Assembly (NCBI GenBank): GCA_003402315.1
Contig: QFXI01000028.1
Coordinates: 1-64,000 of the forward strand
Direction of reading: 5' to 3'
DNA length: 64,000 bases
Source: Candidatus Nitrotoga sp. LAW
Lineage (GTDB): Bacteria; Pseudomonadota; Gammaproteobacteria; Burkholderiales; Gallionellaceae
Part shown: positions 41,342-50,296 of the stretch, in pieces
Layout: each line of letters starts with the position of its first letter
Position numbering within the stretch: the first letter of the stretch is position 1
Notes under the pieces: model-generated
The model's database searches: none
What the model saw: only the letters and a program-made list of their open reading frames with translations
What the model was told of the DNA's origin: nothing
Made by a program: the position numbers and the translations under genes

Positions 41342-42274
41342 TCATGCAATAAGCTGGGCGATCAACGCCACGTCGGCGGCACCGGTCACCGGCAGGCCAT
41401 GAGTAGACTGGTATTCTTTGATGAGTTGCCGCGAGGTTTGACCGAATATTCCATCCGCTTTAATGTCCACGCCGCGATCCGATAGCCCTAGCTGGAGAAG
41501 GCGCACATCCAGCCCGCGTTGCAGAGGCGATTGCAGAGCCAATGAGCGCGTTCCAGGCTGCGGGCCATCGTAACAGCCGCGCGGAGTGGCTGACAGCGTT
41601 ACGCTGGAAATTTCTTGGCCGCGTACAACCAGTGGTAGCTCTAGCCCCCAGTAACCCTGATCAATCAAGCGCTGGAAGGTATCCATGCGATAGACAGTGG
41701 CGCGTAAATCAGCTCGGGTATTTTCGGCCAGCCAAGCACGGCGAATGGCTATGTAAGCGGTAATCCATTTCTGCTCGCTGGCGGTGGGGATATCGCCGAC
41801 TTGTTGAGTGGTGCGGTTGCGTATTAATTTCCATGAGCCGTGTACGAAACTGTCGTATACCACCGCTACTCCAAGTGGGCTCATGATCTTTAAGCGCTCT
41901 GCAGTTTGAGCGGCAGGCTGCCAATAGGTCTCGTCGAAAAAGGTATCCTGCGTATCGCGCATAACGTTATCGTCAGCACTGGCACGTAGCAGGTTATGTA
42001 ATTTAAATTCTTTATCCAGCTTAAGGTCGCGTGCCGCAAAGCGCGGCAGGTAGGATTCTAAACGGGAGCTAAAGCGGGCACCCGAGTTGGCGCAATAGCG
42101 CTGCATCAACTCATTCAGGTTGCCTGAACCCAGTGTGGTTTGCGACCGGCCGAAGGTGAGATGTCCTGTGTCACCAGCAATCAGTGTCACTTGGCCGTAA
42201 TCGCCTAGCACTTCGCCGGTCTCGAAGATATTGATGAGAGCCTCGGCGGTTTTCTTTTGGGTTGCTGTCAACAT
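41342..42274 (-). CDS. GH46-like (chitosanase-type) protein with peptidoglycan-binding domain
   Basis: The 310-residue protein starts with a lysozyme-like fold of GH46 type: LINIFETGEVLGDYGQVTLI and GDTGHLTFGRSQTTLGSGNL, with E18 and D35 as likely catalytic acids. The C-terminal 60 residues are a PG_binding_1 domain (LQRGLDVRLLQLGLSDRGVD, KADGIFGQTSRQLIKEYQ). The substrate is probably chitosan-like or peptidoglycan glycan. No signal peptide is visible, odd for a wall-active enzyme; export may be by another route, or it may act only on lysis. It follows thiC's riboswitch region head to tail on the same strand. Confidence 0.75.
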   Translation of the reverse strand: MLTATQKKTAEALINIFETGEVLGDYGQVTLIAGDTGHLTFGRSQTTLGSGNLNELMQRYCANSGARFSSRLESYLPRFAARDLKLDKEFKLHNLLRASADDNVMRDTQDTFFDETYWQPAAQTAERLKIMSPLGVAVVYDSFVHGSWKLIRNRTTQQVGDIPTASEQKWITAYIAIRRAWLAENTRADLRATVYRMDTFQRLIDQGYWGLELPLVVRGQEISSVTLSATPRGCYDGPQPGTRSLALQSPLQRGLDVRLLQLGLSDRGVDIKADGIFGQTSRQLIKEYQSTHGLPVTGAADVALIAQLIA

Positions 42275-42352
42275 AATCGTAATTCCTCAGTTTTGAGTTG
42301 ATCTTTAAATATTTTTAGCCTGAAGTTTATATGTCATGGCTGTGCTGAACAC

Positions 42353-43201
42353 TTACCCATCAAATGCCACATCCCCTTCATCTACCATGTCGCCCACATT
42401 GATATTCTTGAAGTCAAACAGCTTGCCGTCCATTAGGTGGGAGGGTTTAACGTTCTGCATGGCGGTGAAGATGGATTGGCTGCGGCCGGGGTACTGCCGC
42501 TCCCATGTAGTTAACATTTCCTTGATATTCTGGCGTTGCAGGTTTTCTTGCGCACCGCACAGATTGCACGGAATGATGGGGAATTTCAGGGTGCGGGCAA
42601 AACTGGCAATGTCTTTCTCGGCGCAATAAGCCAGTGGACGAATCACCACGTGGTCGCCCTTATCCGTAACCAGCTTCGGTGGCATAGCCTTGAGTTTCCC
42701 GCCAAAAAATATATTCAGAAACAGCGTCTCTATCATGTCGTCACGGTGATGGCCCAATGCGATCTTGTTCGCACCTAGTTCTCCAGCCACGCGATAGATG
42801 ATGCCGCGGCGTAAACGCGAGCAAAGTGAGCAGGTGGTTTTGCCTTCTGGAATTTTCTCTTTGACGATGGAATAGGTGTCCTGGGTTTCGATGTGATACT
42901 CGATGCCAATGGATTTGAAATAGTCCGGCAGTATATGTTCCGGAAAACCCGGCTGTTTTTGATCCAGATTCATGGCGATAAGGCGAAAATTAATCGGCGC
43001 GCGTTTTTGCAACGTACGCAAAATTTCCAGCAGGGTGTAGGAATCCTTGCCGCCGGACATGCACACCATTATGGTATCGCCTTCCTCGATCATGTTGAAG
43101 TCGCCGATAACGCGGCCAACTTGCTGTTCCAGTCGTCCGCGCAGGCGGTTAAAATTGCTGGAGTGATGCTCAAAATGGATGGGGTGTGTAATGGCGTTCA
43201 T
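42353..43201 (-). CDS. ttcA: tRNA 2-thiocytidine biosynthesis protein TtcA
   Basis: TtcA thiolates cytidine 32 of some tRNAs using ATP and a [4Fe-4S] cluster. The 282-residue protein has the PP-loop [12 protein letters not shown] near residue 48, the cysteine pair in [12 protein letters not shown] near residue 123 and the third cysteine in [17 protein letters not shown] near residue 213, with [11 protein letters not shown] between. All key residues are present. It is separated from the pteridine reductase by 9 bases and probably cotranscribed with it. Confidence 0.95.
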   Translation of the reverse strand: MNAITHPIHFEHHSSNFNRLRGRLEQQVGRVIGDFNMIEEGDTIMVCMSGGKDSYTLLEILRTLQKRAPINFRLIAMNLDQKQPGFPEHILPDYFKSIGIEYHIETQDTYSIVKEKIPEGKTTCSLCSRLRRGIIYRVAGELGANKIALGHHRDDMIETLFLNIFFGGKLKAMPPKLVTDKGDHVVIRPLAYCAEKDIASFARTLKFPIIPCNLCGAQENLQRQNIKEMLTTWERQYPGRSQSIFTAMQNVKPSHLMDGKLFDFKNINVGDMVDEGDVAFDG

Positions 43202-43210
43202 ATTGTTCGT

Positions 43211-43951
43211 TCAAAGGTTAATACTACGCCCGCCATCCACCGCAATAATTTGTCCGGTAATGTAGGGCGCATCGTTTAATAAAAATTTCACGGTACGGGC
43301 AATATCATCGGGTTCACCTTCACGCTTGAGCAAGGTGTGTGCAATGATCTTCCTCCGCCGCGTTTCATCGTCCCATTCCGCACTTTCAGGCCACATAATG
43401 ACGCCGGGGGCAATAGCGTTGACGCGCACCTGTGGAGCCATTTCCTGCGCCAGCGCGCGCGTGAGAGCCGACAGTCCGCCTTTTGCTATGCTATACAACA
43501 GATGGCCGCGCATTGGCCGTTCGGCATGAATGTCGACAATGTTGACAATGGCGCCGTGGTTGTGGCGCAACTCCCCCGCTGCCGCTTGTGCGAGCAGTAG
43601 CGGGGCTTTTAGGTTGGTGCCGATGAGGTCGTTCCAGTTTTGATCGTTAACATCGTCCAGTGACGTTGCAAAAAAGCTGGAGGCATTGTTAACCAGCGCA
43701 TCCAGCCGCCCAAAGTGACGGATGGTTTCCGCTACTAGCTGAAACAGAGCTTGCGGATCCAGCAGATCTGCCTGTATGTGCAGCGCAGAGCCAGGACGTT
43801 CGGCATGTAACTCTGACTGCAAAGCCAATGCATCTTGCGCAGAAGAACGGTAGTGCAGCGCAATGTTTGCCCCCGCTGCGTGTAGCTTGCGGCAGATCGC
43901 CGCGCCCACGCGTTTTGCGCCACCCGTCACTAATACCACTTTACCTTGCAT
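43211..43951 (-). CDS. Pteridine reductase-like short-chain dehydrogenase
   Basis: The 246-residue protein is an SDR oxidoreductase with the NADPH motif LVTGGAKRVGAAICR at the start, NNASSFF near residue 90, and the catalytic Y-x3-K in HLLYSIAKGGLSAL. The GAKRVG form with arginine and the overall pattern fit the PTR1/FolM pteridine reductases, which reduce dihydro- and biopterins and can back up folate reduction. The ATG at 43951 follows a ggggagag ribosome site. It diverges from the MidA-type gene by 55 bases. Confidence 0.85.
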   Translation of the reverse strand: MQGKVVLVTGGAKRVGAAICRKLHAAGANIALHYRSSAQDALALQSELHAERPGSALHIQADLLDPQALFQLVAETIRHFGRLDALVNNASSFFATSLDDVNDQNWNDLIGTNLKAPLLLAQAAAGELRHNHGAIVNIVDIHAERPMRGHLLYSIAKGGLSALTRALAQEMAPQVRVNAIAPGVIMWPESAEWDDETRRRKIIAHTLLKREGEPDDIARTVKFLLNDAPYITGQIIAVDGGRSINL

Positions 43952-44006
43952 GGTGCTCTCCCCTAAACTTACGGCTTGTAATTTAACACATCCCCAACAC
44001 TCAATC

Positions 44007-45158
44007 ATGCCCTCACTGCCCTTGCCATCCCCCGAAGCCCAAGCGCATAGCGATCAACTGCGTGATCTGATTCACCACGATATTGCGCGGCAGGGAGGGT
44101 GGATTCCATTTTCGCGTTTCATGGAATTGGCGTTATATGCGCCGGGAATGGGTTATTACAGTGCCGGGGCACGTAAGTTCGGCGTAGCCGGGGATTTTGT
44201 CACCGCGCCGGAAATTTCTTCGTTATTTGGCCGGACGTTAGCGCGGCAATTAGTTGAAGTTATGGCGCAAAGTACCCCGTATATTCTTGAACTCGGCGCG
44301 GGTAGCGGTAAGCTGGCTGTTGATATATTGGGCGAGCTGGAACGGCAAAATAGCCTACCCGAACGCTATGACATCCTGGAAGTCAGCGCCGACTTGCGCG
44401 GGCGGCAACAAGTTTTGCTGCAAGCGCGCTTGCCCCATTTGATTGACCGCGTGCATTGGCTGGATGCGCTGCCAGACAGCATTTCTGGAGTGCTTGTCGC
44501 CAATGAAGTGTTGGATGCGCTGCCAGTGCATCTGGTGCGTTGGACTGATGCAAGTATTGTTGAACGTGGCGTGGCGAGCGAGGGGGAAAACTTTGTGTGG
44601 CAGGAACGTCTGTTGGAAAGCTCAATGTTGCTAGAGATTGCGCAACAGATCAAGGTGCCTGATGACACGCTCAGTGACGTATCGCTTGCCGCACGCGGCT
44701 TGGTCAGCAGCCTGAGCGAGCGTTTGCGCCAAGGTATGCTGTTATTTATTGACTATGGTTTTGGCGCGCGCGAGTATTACCATCCGCAGCGCACACAAGG
44801 CACGCTCATGTGCCACTACCGCCATCATGCACATGACGATCCCTTCTTCCTGCCCGGCTTGCAGGACATTACCGCGCACGTAGATTTTACCGCCGTAGCG
44901 GAAGCGGCCATTGATGCAGGATTGCACCTGTATGGTTATACAACGCAAGCCTATTTCCTGATTAACGGCGGAATTACTGATTTATTGGCAGAGACCGATT
45001 CTGAAAATATTTGCGACTACCTTCCTCTTTCTGCACAACTGCAAAAGCTGACTAGTCCTGCTGAGATGGGTGAGTTGTTTAAAATAATTGCTCTGGGCAA
45101 GGGAGTAAATATGCCCCTGTGTGGCTTTGTGTCAGGTGATAAGTCACGTTTGTTATAA
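44007..45158 (+). CDS. MidA/NDUFAF7-type SAM-dependent methyltransferase
   Basis: The 383-residue protein belongs to the COG1565 family. Motifs seen are MELALYAPGMGYYSAGARKF, GDFVTAPEISSLFG, and the SAM-binding ILELGAGSGKLAVDIL near residue 92. The eukaryotic homologue methylates an arginine of complex I; bacterial targets are not established. The open frame runs 48 codons further upstream but that part overlaps the divergent reductase gene and is not family-like. Confidence 0.88.
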   Translation: MPSLPLPSPEAQAHSDQLRDLIHHDIARQGGWIPFSRFMELALYAPGMGYYSAGARKFGVAGDFVTAPEISSLFGRTLARQLVEVMAQSTPYILELGAGSGKLAVDILGELERQNSLPERYDILEVSADLRGRQQVLLQARLPHLIDRVHWLDALPDSISGVLVANEVLDALPVHLVRWTDASIVERGVASEGENFVWQERLLESSMLLEIAQQIKVPDDTLSDVSLAARGLVSSLSERLRQGMLLFIDYGFGAREYYHPQRTQGTLMCHYRHHAHDDPFFLPGLQDITAHVDFTAVAEAAIDAGLHLYGYTTQAYFLINGGITDLLAETDSENICDYLPLSAQLQKLTSPAEMGELFKIIALGKGVNMPLCGFVSGDKSRLL

Positions 45159-45282
45159 AAATTCTTATAAGATTGAATTGATACGTCAGCAACTGGATGT
45201 CTGGCTACGGAGCCTGCATGTTTTATCAAACACTCTGATTTTGGATTTATACTGCATCTAACATAATTCTTGTAAGGCACGA

Positions 45283-45762
45283 ATGATGAAGCCACATTAC
45301 CTGTTAGTTTTTCTGTGTGCTGGTTATGTCAGCTGGGCACAGGCGGAAATATATAAAAAAGTCGATGCTGACGGGCATGTGACTTATTCCAGCACACCTA
45401 TTAAAGGCTCCAAGAAGCTTGATTTGGGGCCACTGACTATCGTGCCGTCTCCTGTGCATGTGCGCAATAACGCTACGCCCTCCGATTTTCTTAAGGTAGA
45501 TTCGGATACACAGAAAAACCGCGATAACTTGCGCCGCAAGATACTTGAAGAAGAATTGTCAACAGAACAAAAGTTGGTCGAAGAAGCTCGCCAGAACCTG
45601 ATGAATGGAAAAGAACATCCGGAAATTCTGAAGGACAAAGATGGTAAGGGCTATCGAAATGCGGTCAAATATGAAGAAAATATAAAAGCCTTGCAGGGGC
45701 AGGTAACACTGCACCAGAAGAATGTCGAAGCGCTTAAGACTGAACTGCTCAAACTCAAGTAA
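45283..45762 (+). CDS. DUF4124 domain protein, secreted
   Basis: The 159-residue protein has a signal peptide (LLVFLCAGYVSWAQA) followed by the DUF4124 start EIYKKVDADGHVTYSSTPI. The rest is a charged, coiled-coil helix (EEELSTEQKLVEEARQNL, and later HQKNVEALKTELLKLK). Two adjacent ATGs (45283 and 45286) may start it. The function of DUF4124 proteins is unknown. It converges on topA. Confidence 0.85.
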   Translation: MMKPHYLLVFLCAGYVSWAQAEIYKKVDADGHVTYSSTPIKGSKKLDLGPLTIVPSPVHVRNNATPSDFLKVDSDTQKNRDNLRRKILEEELSTEQKLVEEARQNLMNGKEHPEILKDKDGKGYRNAVKYEENIKALQGQVTLHQKNVEALKTELLKLK

Positions 45763-45865
45763 TTATCGTGTGCTTTTCAGATAAATTTGCTGAAAAATTC
45801 ATATTCTGGCGCTGATTGCAAGACCGATAGTATTTTTGGGATGCTGGTTCAGCATAACGGACATC

Positions 45866-48481
45866 TTACTTCTTGGTCGCGGATTTTTTCGGAGCAGCTG
45901 GCTTTTTCGGAGTAGCTGACTTTTTCGGAGTAGCTGACTTTTTCGGAGTAGCTGACTTTTTCGGAGTAGCTGACTTTTTTGGCGCAGTGGATTCTTTCGG
46001 AGAAGCAGGCTTTTTCTTGGTTACGGCTTTCTTCAGGGATGGCCCTTTTGCCACACGTTCTGCCAGCAGCGTTAAACCTTCTTGTAATGTTATTTCTTCT
46101 GGGGATACGTCTTTAGGCAGCGTGGCGTTAATTTTCCCATGTCTTACGTAGGGCCCATAACGGCCATTGCAGACCTCCACCGGTTTTTGGTCATCAGGAT
46201 GCGTGCCCAGTTCACGTAATACAGTATTGGAAGTTCTTGCCTCTGCTAATAATGCTACTGCACGTTCCAATTGTATGGTGAAAACACTGTCTCCCTTGGG
46301 AATGGATTTAAATTTTCCATCATGCCCGACATAAGGGCCGAAGCGTCCAATGTTGACGATAATTTTTTTGCCGCTTTCGGGGTGAAGTCCCAGTTCCTTG
46401 GGAAGTTGCAGCAATTGGGTAGCGGCAGCAAGATCTGCATCTTCTGGGCGTAGTTCCTTCGGCCAGGAAATGCGTTTCGGTTTTGTTTTGGCACCTGCCT
46501 CTACTTCACCGAGTTGTATGTAATAGCCATAAGGGCCGCGCAACAATAATACCGGTAGGCCACTGACTGGATCGCTTCCCAGTTCTTTGCGCGCTTCTCC
46601 CGTGTCGGCTTCACCGGCGAGATTGCGTGTGTAGTCGCACTCTGGGTAGGCTGTGCAGCCAATAAAGTTGCCACGTTTGCCCAAGCGGGTAGCTAAGGGC
46701 TTGCCGCACTTGGGGCAGGCTTCGTCAATTAATTCTTGAGTTACATCTTTGCGCTCAATATTCTTCTTATCTTGTATAAGCGCGGTGAAGGGATGCCAGA
46801 AATCGTTTAATACTGGAATCCAGTCGCGCTTGCCATCGGAAATTTCATCCAGCTCATCCTCCATTTGTGCAGTAAATCCATAATCGACATAGCGCGTAAA
46901 ATGTTCAGTGAGGAAACGGATAACAACACGCCCGACATCGGTCGGCTTGAATCGTTTTTTGTCCAGCATTGCATATTCACGAGCTTGTAGTGTGGAAATA
47001 ATGCTGGCGTAAGTTGAGGGGCGCCCGATGCCATACTCTTCTAAAGTTTTTACTAAACTGGCTTCAGAAAATCGCGGGGGCGGCTGGGTAAAATGCTGCT
47101 CACCATATAGCTTGTCAAGAGGAATGGTCTCTCCCTCTTCCAGAGGTGGCAATTTTTTGTTTTCTTCTTCCTCGCTGTCATCCGTGCTTTCTTGATAGAC
47201 AGCGATAAAGCCAGGAAATATGAGGGTTTGGCCGCTGGCACGAAACAGGGTGTCATCCCCGCCGAGGCGGATATCAAGGCTGACGGTATCGAAACGCGCG
47301 GGGGCCATTTGACAGGCGAGGGTACGCTTCCAGATCATTTCATAGAGCCGCGCTTGATCTATGGTGAGAAATTCCCGCATGCTCTCTGGGGTGCGGGCAA
47401 TCGAGGTTGGCCGTATTGCTTCGTGAGCCTCCTGCGCATTCTTGGCTTTACTTTTATAGACCGGTGCCGTTTTAGGCAAATAATCCGGTGCAAATTGCGT
47501 AGCGATATAACTACGTATTTCCTGCAGGGCTTCCTGTGCCAGCGTGACGGAATCGGTACGCATATAACTGATCAGTCCTACCGCTTGGCCGCCGATGTCG
47601 ATACCTTCATAAAGCTGTTGGGCGATACGCATAGTGCGGTCAGTGGGCATGCCTAGTTTGCGCGCTGCCTCCTGCTGTAGCGTGGAGGTGGTAAATGGAG
47701 CAGCGGCATAGCGCTGCTTGGCTTTCTTTTCCACGCGCACCACGCGCGGCGGCAATTTGGCTGCACTGATGTTATCAAAAATTTTTTGGTATTCCGCCTC
47801 GCTGGCTATACCCAGCTGCTCCAGTTTTTTTCCTTGATATTGAAACAGTTTGGCGGTAAAGGGTTGGCTATTCTTCTGGCTGTCGAGATGCACAGTCCAA
47901 TATTCCTGTGAGCGGAATGCCTCGATTTCTAATTCGCGTTCTACGATCAGGCGCAATGCTGGGCTTTGCACGCGTCCGGCAGAAAGCCCAGGGCGTATTT
48001 TGCGCCATAGTAGCGGCGAAAGGTTGAAGCCCACCAAATAATCCAGCGCGCGCCGCGCTTGTTGCGCGTTCACCAAGGGAATGGAAATTTCACGCGGATG
48101 TGCCACCGCTTCGCGTACCGCAGACTGGGTAATTTCGTAGAACACTACGCGCTGCATGGATTTGTTTTTTAAATTACGTTTACCTTTGAGCAGCTCAGCG
48201 ACATGCCAAGCAATGGCTTCCCCTTCACGATCTGGGTCAGGCGCCAGATAGATATGGTCTGCCTGAGCGGCGGCTTTGGCGATGGCGTCTACATGTTTGC
48301 TGTTTCGCGCAATAATTTCATACTGCATGGCAAAATCATGTTCAGTATCGATCGCCCCTGATTTGGGTATCAGGTCGCGCACATGTCCATAGGTCGCCAG
48401 TATCTCAAAATCTTTACCCAGATATTTTTTCAGGGTGACAGCTTTGGCCGGGGATTCAACGATTAGTAGATTACTCGCCAT
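45866..48481 (-). CDS. topA: DNA topoisomerase I
   Basis: TopA relaxes negative supercoils through a phosphotyrosine link. The 871-residue protein starts with a TOPRIM domain (LLIVESPAKAVTLKKYLG, APDPDREGEAIAWH). The active tyrosine is in GLISYMRTDSVTL, and one zinc-ribbon is seen (CPKCGKPLATRLGKRGNF, then C-x5-C). The C-terminus ends in a lysine-alanine-proline tail of near-identical six-residue units that should bind DNA. It lies downstream of smg on the same strand with a 21-base gap. Confidence 0.97.
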   Translation of the reverse strand: MASNLLIVESPAKAVTLKKYLGKDFEILATYGHVRDLIPKSGAIDTEHDFAMQYEIIARNSKHVDAIAKAAAQADHIYLAPDPDREGEAIAWHVAELLKGKRNLKNKSMQRVVFYEITQSAVREAVAHPREISIPLVNAQQARRALDYLVGFNLSPLLWRKIRPGLSAGRVQSPALRLIVERELEIEAFRSQEYWTVHLDSQKNSQPFTAKLFQYQGKKLEQLGIASEAEYQKIFDNISAAKLPPRVVRVEKKAKQRYAAAPFTTSTLQQEAARKLGMPTDRTMRIAQQLYEGIDIGGQAVGLISYMRTDSVTLAQEALQEIRSYIATQFAPDYLPKTAPVYKSKAKNAQEAHEAIRPTSIARTPESMREFLTIDQARLYEMIWKRTLACQMAPARFDTVSLDIRLGGDDTLFRASGQTLIFPGFIAVYQESTDDSEEEENKKLPPLEEGETIPLDKLYGEQHFTQPPPRFSEASLVKTLEEYGIGRPSTYASIISTLQAREYAMLDKKRFKPTDVGRVVIRFLTEHFTRYVDYGFTAQMEDELDEISDGKRDWIPVLNDFWHPFTALIQDKKNIERKDVTQELIDEACPKCGKPLATRLGKRGNFIGCTAYPECDYTRNLAGEADTGEARKELGSDPVSGLPVLLLRGPYGYYIQLGEVEAGAKTKPKRISWPKELRPEDADLAAATQLLQLPKELGLHPESGKKIIVNIGRFGPYVGHDGKFKSIPKGDSVFTIQLERAVALLAEARTSNTVLRELGTHPDDQKPVEVCNGRYGPYVRHGKINATLPKDVSPEEITLQEGLTLLAERVAKGPSLKKAVTKKKPASPKESTAPKKSATPKKSATPKKSATPKKSATPKKPAAPKKSATKK
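45903..45974. repeat. Four perfect 18-base tandem repeats in the topA 3' end
   Basis: The unit tttttcggagtagctgac is repeated four times without change, with diverged copies on each side. In the minus-strand reading it codes for SATPKK units of the TopA basic tail. Since the unit is a multiple of three bases, copy number can change without shifting the frame. Confidence 0.95.
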
Positions 48482-48502
48482 GGTGGTATTTGATTTTAAT
48501 AT

Positions 48503-48958
48503 TTAATGTAAGCGACTGGAGTCAGCCGGAGTAAGCAGGTCTTCGATTATTAAAGGATCCAAGTCTTGACGTTGATTCCACAACACCATGAGAACGATGA
48601 GTTTGATTTTGTCCAGCGGCAAATTTTCACGGTTCAATGCGACTGCGCGGTCGAGGATCATTTCCCGTTCCACGGGTGTAATTACTTTATTTTGTTCCCA
48701 GAATGTCAGAAAACGACGTACCTCAAAACTGATGCGCTTGATTTCCAAATCGGCATAAAAACGCTCACCGCCATCGTTAATGGTGGATGGGTAGTTTGAT
48801 TTGTTTAATTGCTCTAGGCCAGCCAGCCAGGCCAGCGCCAGATGAATATCCTCATCTTCGAATCCGGCGGCGGATAACTTGCGGGATAGCTTGTCGGAAT
48901 TGGGGTAGCGGCCAGCATGAAAATAGCTTTCAAATAAAAACACTAAAATGTCAAACAT
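48503..48958 (-). CDS. smg: Smg family protein (DUF494)
   Basis: The 151-residue protein matches the Smg/DUF494 family: MFDILVFLFESYFHAG at the start, GFEDEDIHLALAWL and VITPVEREMILDRAVAL in the middle. The function is not known. In many beta- and gammaproteobacteria smg lies between dprA and topA, as here, and it is transcribed with topA. Confidence 0.9.
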   Translation of the reverse strand: MFDILVFLFESYFHAGRYPNSDKLSRKLSAAGFEDEDIHLALAWLAGLEQLNKSNYPSTINDGGERFYADLEIKRISFEVRRFLTFWEQNKVITPVEREMILDRAVALNRENLPLDKIKLIVLMVLWNQRQDLDPLIIEDLLTPADSSRLH

Positions 48959-49217
48959 AATGTCCCGATAAAAGATTGATTGTAGATAATTATTAAACTT
49001 ATGCGTAGTTAAACCAAGAGTAAGGGATTATGGATAATTATAGTTTTTTCTTCTCCTGTGACAGGTGTTGTTCACCAGGAGCCTGTCGGATTTTTCTCGT
49101 AATCTATTGATTAAATAGATACGCCCATTATTTGAATATAGTATATTTTAAACAATGTGTTAGGTCGGTTAAAAATTAAAAACTCAACAGTCGTGCTAGG
49201 CATGGGCAATCACAGGT

Positions 49218-50285
49218 TTAATTTATACGCTGGTAAAGCCCTCCTGGTAAGGTTGTGACGTCGCCATCCAGTTCCAGTTGTAACAGGATGGCGGATAGCT
49301 CTCCAATCGTCAAGCCACTACGCTGGCTTAAGCAGTCCATATCTACCGGATCAAAACCTAAATGTGTTAATAAAGGGTGTTCTTTGGGTACGGAAGATTG
49401 CAGGGTTGTGTTGGTGGAGAAGTGTCCCAGCTCCTCTAAAATGTCTTGCGCGCACTCTGCCAGTTTAGCGCCCTGCTTGATCAAATGATGGCATCCTTTT
49501 GTCTGTGGGGCGTGGATGGAACCGGGAATGGCGAAAACGTCACGTCCTTGTTCCAATGCCATACGGGCGGTAATCAGTGAGCCGCTTTGCAGAGAGGCTT
49601 CGACCACCAGACATCCTAAGCTAAGGCCGCTAATAATGCGATTCCGGCGTGGAAAATTTGCCGCTAGTGGTGGCGTGCCTAATGAAAACTCAGAAACCAA
49701 CGCGCCTTCCTGTGCCAATTGGTGTGCCAGTTGGCGATTGGCGGCAGGGTAAACTTTGTCTAGCCCCGTGCCAACGATGCCTATACTGGAACCATTTTCG
49801 CGCAACCCTCCGCGATGTGCTGCGGCGTCTATACCATGCGCCATGCCACTGACAATGCACAATCCAGCAGCGCTCGCTGCCTGGGCAAAAGCCTCCGCAT
49901 TGCTTAAGCCTTGTGGGGTGGCGTTGCGGCTGCCAACGATGGCGAGTGCCGGGTGGTTAAGCAATTCGAGCCGTCCTTTTACATATAGCAGTAGTGGTGG
50001 GTCGGAAATGTTAAGTAGAACCTGGGGATAATCAGGGTCTGCCAGTGTGACGATATGGTTGTGTGGATCAGCCAGCCAACTGGCAATGGGTGCTAGTGTT
50101 GCTTCGTCCCAGCCTTGAGTGATAGTTGCAGCAATGGCTGGCTGAACGGTTTGCTGGAGAGTATGCAACGGTGTGGCGAAAACTTGGGCGGGAGTACCGA
50201 ATGCTTGTAACAGACGGCGTAAACCTTCATTGCCTAAACCAGGTATCTGGTTTAAGGCAAGCCATGACGCAAGCTCAGCGTCCAT
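49218..50285 (-). CDS. dprA: DNA processing protein DprA
   Basis: DprA binds incoming single-stranded DNA in transformation and loads RecA. The 355-residue protein has an N-terminal helix-hairpin-like part, the Rossmann-like core with IVGSRNATPQGLSNAEAFAQ and CIVSGMAHGIDAAAHRG near residues 115-160, and a C-terminal winged helix (SQRSGLTIGELSAILLQLEL). It lies 11 bases downstream of the LysM gene on the same strand. Natural competence cannot be judged from one gene. Confidence 0.95.
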   Translation of the reverse strand: MDAELASWLALNQIPGLGNEGLRRLLQAFGTPAQVFATPLHTLQQTVQPAIAATITQGWDEATLAPIASWLADPHNHIVTLADPDYPQVLLNISDPPLLLYVKGRLELLNHPALAIVGSRNATPQGLSNAEAFAQAASAAGLCIVSGMAHGIDAAAHRGGLRENGSSIGIVGTGLDKVYPAANRQLAHQLAQEGALVSEFSLGTPPLAANFPRRNRIISGLSLGCLVVEASLQSGSLITARMALEQGRDVFAIPGSIHAPQTKGCHHLIKQGAKLAECAQDILEELGHFSTNTTLQSSVPKEHPLLTHLGFDPVDMDCLSQRSGLTIGELSAILLQLELDGDVTTLPGGLYQRIN

Positions 50286-50296
50286 AGGTTGGGGAG

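Noticed and set aside
45885-45974. Regular repeats that could suggest a CRISPR array
   Set aside because: Units are contiguous with no spacers and code for the TopA tail.
47192-47656. Plus-strand frame of 154 codons
   Set aside because: Antisense to conserved topA.
49060-49110. gacagg ... cctgtc hairpin followed by ggattttt between smg and dprA
   Set aside because: The stem is short with a long loop and there is no plus-strand gene before it to terminate.
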